Position numbers and translations under genes: made by a program
The notes under the pieces: model-generated
Database searches by the model: none
Told to the model about the DNA's origin: nothing
What the model saw: only the letters and a program-made list of their open reading frames with translations
In this document: positions 52,230 to 63,673 of the stretch, one piece after another
How the letters are laid out: the number at the start of each line of letters is the position of its first letter
Numbering within the stretch: the first letter of the stretch is position 1
Assembly: GCA_028066595.1 (NCBI GenBank)
Contig: JALCBJ010000017.1
Location: 1 to 64,000, forward strand
Direction of reading: 5' to 3'
Source of the DNA: Thermoanaerobaculia bacterium
GTDB lineage: Bacteria; Acidobacteriota; Thermoanaerobaculia; Multivoradales; J023
DNA length: 64,000 nucleotides

Positions 52230-54707
52230 TCACTCCTCCCGCAACGCCACCACCGGATCCCGGCGGGACGCTCGTAGAGCGGGTGCCAGGTTTGCGAACA
52301 GCGCGACGGTGAGAATCACCACAGCAGCGCCGAGAAAGGCCAGAGGGTCGGCGGGGCTGCGGCCATAGAGGATGCCCGAGAGCCCTCGGCCGGCGAAAAC
52401 GGCGACGATCGACCCGAACGCGCAGCCCACTGCCACCAGTACCATCCCTCGACCTGCCAGCAGTCGCAGCACGTCGGCCGGCGACGCCCCGAGGGCGACT
52501 CGCACTCCCATCTCACGTTGGCGCCGACGGGCGGTGTAGGCCACGACGCCGTAGAGACCTACCGCGGAGAGGAATAGCCCGAGCGCAGCGAAGATGGTCA
52601 GCAACACGGAGGCGATGCGTACGGGATAGAGCGTCAAGCCTGCGATGTCCTCGAGTGTCTGGGCACCGGTAACGGCCAGAGACGGGTCCATCTCCAGGGC
52701 CACCCGGCGCATATCGGACACCAGTGCGTCGGCATCCCGGGCGCGGGAACGGGCCATGACGTATCCATTGTCGGCCGGGCGCTGGTTCCAAGCAAAGTGC
52801 GCCATGGGCCTGGGGTCCTCCCCCACGGCGCGAACGGCGTAGTCGGAGGATACGCCGACGACTTCGAATTCGGCGCCTTCGGAGTCACCCACGCGAAAAC
52901 GGCGGCCCAACGCATCGCTTCCGGGCCACAGTTTCGCTGCGGCCGCCTGGCTCACCACGGCCACCAGGTGACCACCTCGGCTGTCGGAGTCCTCCAGCGC
53001 CCTGCCGCGGACGATTGGCACACCCAGGGTGTCGAAGTAGGCGTCGTCGGCCCAGGTGACGTCGATCGCGATGCCAGTGTCTTCCCGAGTCCACTGCCGG
53101 CTGTCGGGCAGCAAGCGTTGCGCGTGATAGTTGACGATCAACGGAATCCGCTTGGCCAGCGATGCCTGTTCTACCTGTGGCAGGGCTTCCACCCGCTCGG
53201 TGAGTCGGCGCAGAAAGTCGTCGGCCGCCTCGAGTTCGTAGCCGTGCATCGACAGGTTGAGGCCGAACGTGGCAATCCGGCCGGGCTCATAACCAAGATC
53301 GGTGGCATGGGCCTCCGCCAACCCACGCAACACCAGGCCCGAAGCCACCAGGAGCACCATCGATACGGCCACCTGTGCGAGCACCAAGCCGCTCCGCAGC
53401 TTGCTGGAGCTGCCCAGGTTGCCGCCGACGCCCTCCTTGAGGGCGGGAACGAGGTTGGGATTGGTCGTCTGAAGTGCAGGAAGAGCGGTCGCCACCAGCG
53501 CCGAGACGAGAGACAGCAAGGCAGTGAATCCCATGATGCGACGATCGATGCCCACCGCCAGATCGAACTGCACGCCCACGGGTGGCAGATGGGTCAACAG
53601 TGCCTTCGACGCTATGGCCGCCACCGCCAAAGCCAATGCTCCGCCGAGCAGCGAAACCAAAACCACCTCCACGAGCAGCAGCCGCATCACCTGCATTCGC
53701 CCTCCGCCCAGCGCCAAACGGACCGCCACTTCACGGCGACGACCGACGGCACGAGCCAGAAGCATGTTGGCGAGGTTGGCGCAGGCCACGAGCAACACCA
53801 GCGCCACCAGCCCGGTGAGCGCGACCGCGCCGGCGCGTAGCGCCCCGTCGATGTCGGGATGGAAACGCACGCGCGACTCGGGGAGCACACGCACCCCCAC
53901 GTTGCTGTGGCTGACGGGATGGCTCTCCGCCAGCGACGCCATCACCAACCCGAGTTGCGACTCGAGATGCTCCGCCGAAACGTCGCCGGGAAGCCGCGCT
54001 TTGAGCCACATCCAGCGATAGCCGCGGCGCTCTTCGGGAGGAAGATGAGCCTCGCGGCGATCGTTGTGGATCTGGCTCACCGGATCCAGCTCGGTGAAAC
54101 GTATCGACGGCGCCCAAAGCTCCACCTTGCCACCAGGAAACATGCCGGCGAAGTCCTTCGGCGCCACCCCCACCACCTCGTAGGCCTCGCCGTTCAGACG
54201 GATCATCTGACCCAAGCTCGACGGATCGGAGCCCAGTCGACGTTGGAAAAAGCTCCAGCTCACCACCACCACCCGCGACGAACCGGGACGATCGTCATCG
54301 GGTGTCAACATGCGTCCATGGATCGGCTGCACTCCCAACACGTCGAAGTAGTTGCCGGTCGCCAGTTCGCCGACGATCAACTCTCCGCGGCCCGATACCT
54401 GGAGCGTGGCGATCATGATCGAGTGCCCGAAAAGATCGCTGGACTCGTCTCCGGCGCGCTGGAGGTCTAGCCAATCAGGACGAGAGGAAGTGGCGTGAAC
54501 TTCCTCCGGCCACGAGGTGAAGACAGCGACCAACTCACCGGGATCCTTCACCGGCAGGGGGCGTAGCAACACCGCGTCGACGAACGTGAAAATCGTCGCA
54601 TTCAGGCCGATGCCAAGAGCCAGAGTGAGCGCCGCCACGATGACGAACAGCGGGCTGCTCGCCAGGCGGCGGACTGCGATCTTGACGTCGGATAGGAGCG
54701 ATCCCAT
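52230..54707 (-). CDS. ADOP-type ABC transporter permease (second copy)
   Basis: 825 residues from ATG 54707, with GGAG six bases upstream (the frame extends to 54764 without an obvious start). It has the same plan as the first: an N-terminal helix ('LFVIVAALTLALGIGLNATI'), a MacB-PCD domain, an FtsX block ('ACANLANMLLARAVGRRREV'), a second periplasmic domain and a final FtsX block ('RRRQREMGVRVALGASPADV'). No ATPase gene adjoins it. The two copies are divergent in sequence and 47 kb apart, so they are not a recent duplication. Confidence 0.9.
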   Translation of the reverse strand: MGSLLSDVKIAVRRLASSPLFVIVAALTLALGIGLNATIFTFVDAVLLRPLPVKDPGELVAVFTSWPEEVHATSSRPDWLDLQRAGDESSDLFGHSIMIATLQVSGRGELIVGELATGNYFDVLGVQPIHGRMLTPDDDRPGSSRVVVVSWSFFQRRLGSDPSSLGQMIRLNGEAYEVVGVAPKDFAGMFPGGKVELWAPSIRFTELDPVSQIHNDRREAHLPPEERRGYRWMWLKARLPGDVSAEHLESQLGLVMASLAESHPVSHSNVGVRVLPESRVRFHPDIDGALRAGAVALTGLVALVLLVACANLANMLLARAVGRRREVAVRLALGGGRMQVMRLLLVEVVLVSLLGGALALAVAAIASKALLTHLPPVGVQFDLAVGIDRRIMGFTALLSLVSALVATALPALQTTNPNLVPALKEGVGGNLGSSSKLRSGLVLAQVAVSMVLLVASGLVLRGLAEAHATDLGYEPGRIATFGLNLSMHGYELEAADDFLRRLTERVEALPQVEQASLAKRIPLIVNYHAQRLLPDSRQWTREDTGIAIDVTWADDAYFDTLGVPIVRGRALEDSDSRGGHLVAVVSQAAAAKLWPGSDALGRRFRVGDSEGAEFEVVGVSSDYAVRAVGEDPRPMAHFAWNQRPADNGYVMARSRARDADALVSDMRRVALEMDPSLAVTGAQTLEDIAGLTLYPVRIASVLLTIFAALGLFLSAVGLYGVVAYTARRRQREMGVRVALGASPADVLRLLAGRGMVLVAVGCAFGSIVAVFAGRGLSGILYGRSPADPLAFLGAAVVILTVALFANLAPALRASRRDPVVALREE

Positions 54708-54932
54708 TCGAATCTCCAGGTGTTCGTCGTGGCCTCGCCATGGTGGAAATGAGCGGCTCGGCACTCGCTATCGTACCTCTGCGGAGGCTTCCGCGCCGTC
54801 CTTGACTTCGTCAGGGTGAGGGGCCACAATTCCACGGATCGATAGGATGCGGGTCGCTTCGCTGCCGTCTGAACTACCGGCCGCCGAACCGGAAGCGGCC
54901 TCCTTCGGACAGCATCCGCGGTCGGAGCCAAT

Positions 54933-56006
54933 ATGGGCCGAATGGAACTCGAAGTCGGATTCGCCACGGACGTCGGACGTCAACGGCAGCGAAATGAAGA
55001 CAGTTTCGCCGTCCACGTTCCGGCCACCGGCCTCGAGGACACTGGAAGCGGCTCCGACGATCGGCTGTCTTTGTCGGGCCTCATGCTCGTGGCCGATGGA
55101 ATGGGCGGCGAGCGAGCCGGCGATCGCGCCAGTCAGATCACTGCCGAACGACTCCGGGATTGGTTCGTCGATGGGACGTATCGTGAGTGGCCGGAGGCCA
55201 CCGGCCCTGGGGGTTTGGAGGCGGCGCTCGGTCGAGCCATCCGAGCAGTGAGCCAAGAGATCTACGAGCTGGGCGAGGGTGACCCCAACATTCGAGGGCT
55301 AGGGTCCACCGTGGTCGTCGGTCTCCTGAGCCAGGATCGACTGGTGCTCGGCCACGTCGGCGACAGCCGCTGCTACCGCTTGCGGGGCAGCACACTGGAA
55401 TTGTTGACCACGGATCACTCGTGGGTACAGCGACAGGTCGACGCGGGTGTCATCAGCGCCGAGGCTGCCCGCAGCCATCCCCAGCGCAACATCCTTACGC
55501 GCTCCTTGGGCGACTCGCTGCCGCCGGAGGTCGACATCGCCAGCTACGAAGTGCGCCACGGGGATCTGTACGTCTTGTGCTCGGACGGTCTCACCGGTGG
55601 CGTCAGCGATGGCGAGATTCTCAAGATGTCGCTTCTGGGCAAGACTCCACAAATGTTGGCCGAAAGCTTGGTGCATCTGGCCAATGAACAAGACGGCTCC
55701 GACAACATCACTTGCGTCGTCGGCCGAGCGTGTGAAGCGGGAAAGACGTTGCTGGATAGCGACATGGAAAACCGCACCACGCAGCAGTTGATGCTCGACG
55801 AAGAGTTCTACGAGGACGAGACGCGGGTCGATATTCCACTGCCGGAGAGGAATCAGGCGGGTGCCGACTGGAAGACTTGGGTGTCCGCAGCGGTCCTCGC
55901 AGTTGCGTTGGGTCTGTTGGCCAGCTGGCTCGTGCAACACGCCCAGACGGACGCTACGCAGTCGAGCGAGGAGCGGGTAGGAGCACCGACCGCGCCGCCC
56001 GGCTGA
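54933..56006 (+). CDS. PP2C-family Ser/Thr protein phosphatase
   Basis: 357 residues from ATG 54933, with CGGAG five bases upstream. PP2C motifs: 'DVGRQRQRNEDSF', 'LMLVADGMGGERAGDRAS', 'GSTVVVGLLSQDRLVLGHVG' and 'DSRCYRLRG', 'LTTDHSWVQRQV', 'VLCSDGLTGGVSDGEI' and 'GSDNITCVV'. All metal-binding Asp residues are present. A C-terminal membrane helix ('WVSAAVLAVALGLLASWLVQ') anchors it. It lies 46 bases upstream of a receptor-type kinase gene; the pair is the usual phosphatase-kinase partnership. Confidence 0.93.
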   Translation: MGRMELEVGFATDVGRQRQRNEDSFAVHVPATGLEDTGSGSDDRLSLSGLMLVADGMGGERAGDRASQITAERLRDWFVDGTYREWPEATGPGGLEAALGRAIRAVSQEIYELGEGDPNIRGLGSTVVVGLLSQDRLVLGHVGDSRCYRLRGSTLELLTTDHSWVQRQVDAGVISAEAARSHPQRNILTRSLGDSLPPEVDIASYEVRHGDLYVLCSDGLTGGVSDGEILKMSLLGKTPQMLAESLVHLANEQDGSDNITCVVGRACEAGKTLLDSDMENRTTQQLMLDEEFYEDETRVDIPLPERNQAGADWKTWVSAAVLAVALGLLASWLVQHAQTDATQSSEERVGAPTAPPG

Positions 56007-56052
56007 CGTCAGGGCGATCACGGCGCCGTCCGAACCGCGAGACCTCGATGCC

Positions 56053-58290
<2,238 letters not shown>

Positions 58291-58341
58291 GCTACCGACC
58301 GCGCTGTCGGCCCCTGACGACGCACTGCCCGCCAACGATCC

Positions 58342-58371
58342 TTGACGGGCCTCGAGTCGCAGTGCTACCTT
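58342..58371 (+). promoter_or_regulatory. Candidate sigma70-type promoter for the FYDLN-acid gene
   Basis: TTGACG (58342-58347), 18 bases, TACCTT (58366-58371). The spacing and both hexamers suit a housekeeping promoter, 46 bases ahead of the start codon. Confidence 0.5.
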
Positions 58372-58416
58372 CCCGCCGCTGCGCATAGTTTCCAGGACTT
58401 TCGGGGAGACGATTCG

Positions 58417-58764
58417 ATGGCCAGTTCGAAGCTTGGAGCCAAGCACCTCTGCTTTCATTGTGGAGTCAAGTTCTACGACTTTGGAAAGTCGGACATTATC
58501 TGCCCGAGCTGTGGCGCCGACCAGAAGAGCGGCAAGCCGCCGGAAGAGGATCCAAAGGTCCAGGTGGCAGAAGAGGACGCCAAAGCCGACGCCAGCGACT
58601 CGGAAGAGCAGATGGATGGCGAGGAGACCGAAGGCGAGGAGGGCGACGGCGAAGAGCTCGATGGCGAGGACGAGGACTTCGAGGGCGAAGAGATCGAAGA
58701 GATCGCTGAGATGGACGACGATCTCGAAGACTACGACGCCGAAGACGAGGTCGACGACTACTGA
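58417..58764 (+). CDS. FYDLN-acid family protein
   Basis: 115 residues from ATG 58417, with GGGGAG eight bases upstream. The N-terminal part has two zinc-type Cys pairs around the family core: 'CFHCGVKFYDFGKSDIICPS' and a final CG. The rest is an extremely acidic low-complexity tail (about 45-115) rich in Glu and Asp. The family (TIGR02300) has no settled function. It heads a row with folK, a LON-domain gene and an HD hydrolase, spaced tightly on one strand. Confidence 0.92.
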   Translation: MASSKLGAKHLCFHCGVKFYDFGKSDIICPSCGADQKSGKPPEEDPKVQVAEEDAKADASDSEEQMDGEETEGEEGDGEELDGEDEDFEGEEIEEIAEMDDDLEDYDAEDEVDDY

Positions 58765-58802
58765 GCCAAGAGCTTTCGATCGAGGGCGCCTCGCCCAGGC
58801 TC

Positions 58803-59441
58803 GTGGTCCTCGGGTTGGGTGGAAACTTCGGTGGTCCTCGAGCAGTGGCCGGGCGGATCGCGAAAGCGATCGAGGAGCTGAAGCTTGGTCCGCTCCGAGG
58901 TTTGCAGCGTGCGCCGCTGTACCTGACGACTCCCATCACGCGCGTTGCCGCCCCCGACCAACCCCGCTACGTCAATACCGTCGCAGTGGCGCAGCTGGCG
59001 CCTCCTCTCGAGCCGGATGCGGATGCGGCCCGTCGCCTGGTCGGATGGTGCAAGCGGTTGGAGGTGGACGCGGGCCGTGATCTCGGCGCGCCGGTCGACA
59101 GTCCCAGGCCGCTCGATATCGACCTGCTCGTTCTCGGATCCCTTCGTGTCGAGCTCTCAGCTTTATCCCAGGGATACCAGCAGCAAGGGTCGCATGATCG
59201 ACACGACCCATGGTGGCCGGGCGAGATCGTCGTCCCCCATCCGCGGATCCTTCAGCGACGATTCGTGCTACGTCCACTCTGCGATCTATTGCCCGAGCTG
59301 CAGCTGCCTGCTGCGTTCCCCGGCGAGCCACGAGTCGAGGTCCGTGAGGCCCTCGCCGCGCTCGAACCCAGGGCGGCCGAGCAGCGTGTGGACCCGCTAC
59401 CCGAGCCTTCCGTACGCGATAACATGTCGTCGTCGTCATGA
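58803..59441 (+). CDS. folK: 2-amino-4-hydroxy-6-hydroxymethyldihydropteridine pyrophosphokinase
   Basis: 212 residues from GTG 58803, longer than the usual 160. Motifs: 'GLGGNFGGPRAVAGRIAKAI', 'APLYLTTPI', 'YVNTVAVAQL', 'PRPLDIDLLVLGS' (substrate and Mg binding) and 'VVPHPRILQRRFVLRPLCDL'. It pyrophosphorylates the pterin intermediate in folate synthesis. An extra segment of about 20 residues ('SQGYQQQGSHDRHDPWWPG') interrupts the domain, and a short tail follows. The stop overlaps the LON gene's start as ATGA. folP and folB are not here. Confidence 0.88.
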   Translation: MVLGLGGNFGGPRAVAGRIAKAIEELKLGPLRGLQRAPLYLTTPITRVAAPDQPRYVNTVAVAQLAPPLEPDADAARRLVGWCKRLEVDAGRDLGAPVDSPRPLDIDLLVLGSLRVELSALSQGYQQQGSHDRHDPWWPGEIVVPHPRILQRRFVLRPLCDLLPELQLPAAFPGEPRVEVREALAALEPRAAEQRVDPLPEPSVRDNMSSSS

Positions 59442-60139
59442 CGCATTCCCTCGAGCCCATCGATCTGCGCGCGGTTCATCGTTTGCCGCTGTTCCCGCTC
59501 TCAGACGAGGTCCACTTCCCTCACACCGAGCTTCGGCTTCACGTCGTGGATTCCGAGTACTGCACGCTGGTGCAGGACCTATTCCTCCGACGGGGACGCG
59601 AGGCCCACGTCGGAATGGTCCTGCTGCGCCCGGGCTATCGAGGTTCCCGAGTTCACCCGCCGGTGTTCGCCGACGGGACCGCGGCGCGCGTGCTGGAAGT
59701 CGAGGAAGACACCGATGGCGTCCACGTGGTGGTGCACGGCGAGACCCGCTTCCACGTCGAGAAAGAGACGGGCTCGCCGCCCTGTCGTGAAGCTCTCGTC
59801 CGCTGGGTCGACGAGCCCAGCCTGTCGGAGACCGATCCGGAGATCCAGAGTTTGCGCCGCGAGCTTCTGGAGACGACCACGGTTCTCGCCGGCGAGTTGG
59901 GAGAGGGCTTCCGGCTTCACGACCACCTCATGGAGCTGGAAGCGGATCTGCCCTTCGAAGCGGTGGTCAACCACATGGCAGCCAATGTCGACGTGGGTCC
60001 TCTACGCAAGCTGCAGCTGCTGCGCGACGCGGTACCCGAGCGCGCGTTGCGCCTCCTGACGATCCTGCGCCATCGATGTCAGGTACTCGACGTTCTGCGT
60101 CCCTACCGTCACCTCGAGCCCGCTTCGGCACGGAACTAG
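59438..60139 (+). CDS. Stand-alone LON substrate-binding-domain protein
   Basis: 233 residues with the N-terminal fold of Lon protease only: 'LPLFPLSDEVHFPHTELRLH', 'GMVLLRPGYRG', 'DGTAARVLEVEEDTDGVHVV' and a helical second half ('RRELLETTTVLAGELGEGFR'). There is no ATPase or protease domain. Such single-domain proteins are widespread and may bind unfolded protein, but their role is unproven. It overlaps folK by four bases. Confidence 0.9.
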   Translation: MTHSLEPIDLRAVHRLPLFPLSDEVHFPHTELRLHVVDSEYCTLVQDLFLRRGREAHVGMVLLRPGYRGSRVHPPVFADGTAARVLEVEEDTDGVHVVVHGETRFHVEKETGSPPCREALVRWVDEPSLSETDPEIQSLRRELLETTTVLAGELGEGFRLHDHLMELEADLPFEAVVNHMAANVDVGPLRKLQLLRDAVPERALRLLTILRHRCQVLDVLRPYRHLEPASARN

Positions 60140-60146
60140 TGCGCTA

Positions 60147-61340
60147 GTGCTCTCCATCCGCGACCCGATCCACGGATTCATCCAGACGGACGAGCTGGAG
60201 ACCGCGCTGCTCAAGAGCCGCCCACTGCAGCGATTGCGCTACGTCCACCAGCTCGGCGTCACCTATCTCGTCTATCCGGGTGCAGAGCACAGCCGCTTCA
60301 ACCACACCATGGGCGTCATGCATCTGGCCGGTCGCATCTACGATGCTCTCGCGGCGCGTAGCGGCGGTCTGCTGCCCGAGGGCAACTGCCGCGAGCGTCG
60401 CCTGGTGCGGGTGGCAGCGCTGGTGCACGACATCGGTCATGCTCCGTTCAGTCACTCGGCGGAGGACCTGTTCGAGGGTGGCATCGACCACGAGGACATG
60501 ACCCAGCGTCTCCTCGAAACGCCGGAGCTGAGGGAGTTGTTCCGACGCCATGGCGACGGTATCGACACGGAACAGGTGATGCGCGTGCTGCGCAAGGATG
60601 GCTCCGAGATGGAGTTCTTGCTGTCGGAGATCGTCACCTCGGAGCTCGATGTCGACAAGATGGACTATCTTCGCCGCGACAGTCTCTACTGCGGCGTCCA
60701 GTACGGCAGCTACGACCTGGAGCAGCTGATTCAGACGGTGATCCCGATCCAGGATCCCCACGATGGTGTGTGGCGCATCGGAGTCGACCATACCGGCGTC
60801 CACGCACTCGAGGGTCTGGTCATGGCTCGGTACTACATGTTCACCCAGGTCTACTTCAACGTCACGTCCAAGGTGATGGAGCTCCACTTCAACCAGTGGC
60901 TACGGAGCCAGGGGCGGGAGTGGGCATCGGATCCGGAGCGTTTTCTGCGGGAAGACGACATCACAGTGCTCCAGGAGATGCGGACCTCGGATCATCCTCA
61001 CGCTCGTGCCATCATCCACCGCGAACGATTCTCACTCGCCTACGAGACGTCCGAACACCTGAGCCGGGAAGAACGCGACTCTTTCCAAGCGATCTTGCCG
61101 GGGTTGCGCCAACGATTCGGCGACCAGAACCTGCTGGTAGACAACTCGAACAAGGATCCGCACCGACTGGCCAAGAATCGGGTTTGGGTGCGCCGGCGGG
61201 ATGGTGATCTAGCACCGATGTCGCAAGCCTCCGACTTCATTGCCAAGCTGTCGCGTATTGATGCTTTCCGAGTCTATGCGCCGAAGGCGTTGCGCCGAGA
61301 CGTCAATGATGCGGTACAGAAGCTCTGGGGTTCCGAGTAG
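60147..61340 (+). CDS. HD-domain phosphohydrolase (SAMHD1/YwfO-like)
   Basis: 397 residues from GTG 60147, seven bases after the LON stop. HD metal site: 'EHSRFNHTMGVMHLAGR', 'LVHDIGHAPFSHSAEDL' (HD pair) and the later Asp in 'DVDKMDYLRRDSLYCGVQYG'. The opening 'IRDPIHGFIQTDELETALLK' and 'SRPLQRLRYVHQLG' are typical of this branch. Relatives hydrolyse dNTPs or nucleotides in the cytoplasm. Confidence 0.92.
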   Translation: MLSIRDPIHGFIQTDELETALLKSRPLQRLRYVHQLGVTYLVYPGAEHSRFNHTMGVMHLAGRIYDALAARSGGLLPEGNCRERRLVRVAALVHDIGHAPFSHSAEDLFEGGIDHEDMTQRLLETPELRELFRRHGDGIDTEQVMRVLRKDGSEMEFLLSEIVTSELDVDKMDYLRRDSLYCGVQYGSYDLEQLIQTVIPIQDPHDGVWRIGVDHTGVHALEGLVMARYYMFTQVYFNVTSKVMELHFNQWLRSQGREWASDPERFLREDDITVLQEMRTSDHPHARAIIHRERFSLAYETSEHLSREERDSFQAILPGLRQRFGDQNLLVDNSNKDPHRLAKNRVWVRRRDGDLAPMSQASDFIAKLSRIDAFRVYAPKALRRDVNDAVQKLWGSE

Positions 61341-61395
61341 GGACCTAAATTCCGCAGCTACAAGGTCACAGTCGAGATTCGATAGGAGATAGACG

Positions 61396-62130
61396 ATGGG
61401 TTTTCTCGATCGCATGGTCGCCGGAATGGTGGCCGACGCGACGGGCGTCAATGCCCGTACGGCACGCAAACTGTTGAAGGGCAAAGGACTCTTGATGCTC
61501 GCCGGTGGTGCTGCCCTGGCCGGCGGCGCGGCCGCCTGGGAGTCGAAGAACCCGAGCCAAGGTCCGAGCAACTGGGGCAACCCGGATCACGCGCCACAGC
61601 CGTCCTCGCCTCCTCCTCCCCCTCTACCGTCCGTTCCATCGAGCACAGCTTCCGCTGCCCCTTCCGAGCTGCCACCGCTACCGCCGACTCCGACGGCAGC
61701 GCCGGTGGCGGACGCGCACGAAACGGCCAGGGAATCGGATACAGGAAGTGGGCTCGAGGAACAGTTGCCTCCCGAGCTGACCTACGGCTTGGTGCGTACG
61801 ATGGTCGCCGCCGCCCTGGCCGACGGCGATCTCGAGGAGCGCGAGAGGTCGCTGGTCCATGACCATCTGGGCGACTCGGGCCTGTCACCGGATCAGGTGA
61901 AGCAGGTGCAGCGCGACCTCGTGCTGCCTCCTTCGATCGGGGAGCTAGCCCGTCATACGGAGGACGTCTCCCACCGCGAAGCCATGTACCGGTTCGCGGG
62001 TCTCGTCATCCTCGCCGACGACAACGTCAGCGACCTGGAACGTTCGTGGCTCGATCGCCTGGCGGAAGCCTTCGGCTTCTCCAGTGACCAGAAGGCGCAG
62101 CTCGAGTCCGAGATCTTCTCGCCGGGCTAG
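61396..62130 (+). CDS. TerB/DUF533-like protein with Pro-rich linker
   Basis: 244 residues. A short helical N-terminal part with a Gly/Ala-rich hydrophobic run ('LLMLAGGAALAGGAAAWESK') is followed by a Pro/Ser-rich linker (about 55-115). The all-helical C-terminal domain ('GLVRTMVAAALADGDLEERE' to 'FAGLVILADDNVSDLERSWL') carries the paired Asp/Glu-rich turns of the TerB/DUF533 fold, which may bind metal. Cellular role unknown. AGGAG precedes the ATG. Its stop overlaps the convergent XRE gene by four bases. Confidence 0.8.
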   Translation: MGFLDRMVAGMVADATGVNARTARKLLKGKGLLMLAGGAALAGGAAAWESKNPSQGPSNWGNPDHAPQPSSPPPPPLPSVPSSTASAAPSELPPLPPTPTAAPVADAHETARESDTGSGLEEQLPPELTYGLVRTMVAAALADGDLEERERSLVHDHLGDSGLSPDQVKQVQRDLVLPPSIGELARHTEDVSHREAMYRFAGLVILADDNVSDLERSWLDRLAEAFGFSSDQKAQLESEIFSPG

Positions 62131-62522
62131 CCAGCGGCTGACTTCTTCGCCTCGGAGGGACTGGGTGCTGGCGCCGCACCGGACTTCTGATTGCGCTTGA
62201 ACTCGATGAAGGCCTCGACCTCGCGTCGGGCTTCCGGGCCGAGCTGGCTCAGGTCGCGAACCACCTTGACGTCGCGCGGCGTCATGTTCTCTTGCGCGAC
62301 ATCGTCGAAGAACTCGCTGATCGAGACGTTGAACTCCGCCAGGATCTTGAACAGCGTGTCGAGGCTGACCCGATACTCGCCCTTCTCCATGCGCGAGAGG
62401 TCAGACTGCTGAATACCGATGCGCGATGCCAGCTCGGTCTGTGTGAGCTTTCGTTCCTTGCGAATCTTACGGATCTTGGGCCCGATGAGCTGCACCTGAC
62501 GGATCTTGTGAACGAAAGCCAT
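62127..62522 (-). CDS. XRE-family transcriptional regulator
   Basis: 131 residues from ATG 62522, with GGAG six bases upstream. The helix-turn-helix is 'RKLTQTELASRIGIQQSDLS' then 'RMEKGEYRVSLDTLFKILAE', at about 24-63. The C-terminal part is helical and charged ('LGPEARREVEAFIEFKRNQK'). A single-domain cytoplasmic regulator. No toxin or phage gene adjoins it, so its target is unknown. Confidence 0.88.
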   Translation of the reverse strand: MAFVHKIRQVQLIGPKIRKIRKERKLTQTELASRIGIQQSDLSRMEKGEYRVSLDTLFKILAEFNVSISEFFDDVAQENMTPRDVKVVRDLSQLGPEARREVEAFIEFKRNQKSGAAPAPSPSEAKKSAAG

Positions 62523-62701
62523 GAACGTCTCCGTAGCTGGGACTGGGGGGTCGGGGCCGAAATGCGCCCGAATCGAATGGGAAGGAAATCTATGGGACCG
62601 CGGGTAGCGACGTGATTCCACGAGATGGTATCGCGACCTGTGCGAGCCGCGATCTTATGGTGTACCAACATCACTGTCAAGCTCTGATAGCGTCGCCCGC
62701 C

Positions 62702-63496
62702 ATGCCGCGAACCCAACACCTGTCTCTCCTGCGCGAGTTCGTGCGGCGTGATTTCGAGGGCCGTTACGCGGGTTCGGTGCTCGGATTTCTGTGGTCGATG
62801 ATCCAGCCTCTCTGGCAGCTCCTGCTGTTCGGTTTCATCTTCGGCGTGTTGATGAAGATTCCCCTCGACGGGGAGCCGACCAGCACGTTCTGGATCTTCC
62901 TCTTCGCCGCCCTGATGCCCTGGTTGGCACTTCAGGAGGGTATCCAGCGGTCGACCACGGCCATCACGGACAACGCCAATCTGGTGAAGAAGATTCACTT
63001 CCCCTCGGAGATCCTGGTAGCGACCGTGGTGATCGCCGCGGTCATACATCAGGCCATAGCGGGGGCACTCTTCCTGGTGGCCTTGGCCATCGTCGGCGAG
63101 CTCGATCTGTCAGGTTTGCCTCTACTGTTCCTGGCACTTCCGCTGCAACTCTCACTAACCACCGGGATGGGCTTGTTCGTCGCCGCGTCCAACATCTATC
63201 TGCGCGACGTCTCGCAGCTCCAGGGAATGCTGCTCATGGCTTGGTTCTATTTCACGCCGATCGTCTATCCCATGGCCATGGTGCGACAGGTCGAAGACCA
63301 TGGTCAGCTGCTCGAGGGCATGCTGTTGCTAAATCCCGCCACCGCTCTCGTGGACCTCTACCGGCAAGCGTTTCTGGGCGGTCGTCTGGCGGACGTCGAG
63401 GGGTTGGCGTCGTTGGCCGTCTGTGCCGTTGTGGCCCTCGGAGGCGGCTGGTGGTTGTTTCGCAAGCTGAAGCCGGCGTTTGCCGACGAGCTGTAG
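62702..63496 (+). CDS. ABC-2 type polysaccharide/polyol export permease (Wzm/TagG-like)
   Basis: 264 residues from ATG 62702 with six membrane segments. The pattern 'VRRDFEGRYAGSVLGFLWSM' with 'IQPLWQLLLFGFIFGVLMKI', 'SEILVATVVIAAVIHQ' and 'DVSQLQGMLLMAWFYFTPIV' is that of O-antigen and teichoic-acid ABC exporters. No partner ATPase gene is next to it; the following gene is a dihydroorotase. A TAGCGT hexamer lies eight bases before the ATG, without a ribosome binding site. Confidence 0.87.
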   Translation: MPRTQHLSLLREFVRRDFEGRYAGSVLGFLWSMIQPLWQLLLFGFIFGVLMKIPLDGEPTSTFWIFLFAALMPWLALQEGIQRSTTAITDNANLVKKIHFPSEILVATVVIAAVIHQAIAGALFLVALAIVGELDLSGLPLLFLALPLQLSLTTGMGLFVAASNIYLRDVSQLQGMLLMAWFYFTPIVYPMAMVRQVEDHGQLLEGMLLLNPATALVDLYRQAFLGGRLADVEGLASLAVCAVVALGGGWWLFRKLKPAFADEL

Positions 63497-63673
63497 GGCA
63501 GAGCTCGCAGATATCTCGTCCTAACACGCGCGCCACACGTACTCGTCTGTCGGCCAGTGTGTCCTTCAGGAGCTGCGTCTTCGTACCTCACCTGCGCCCG
63601 GTGCGGCCGGCCAGACGATCTGATGCAGGCCGTGACGCCAGCAGGTGTTCACATCCGGTAACCTCCATCGACC

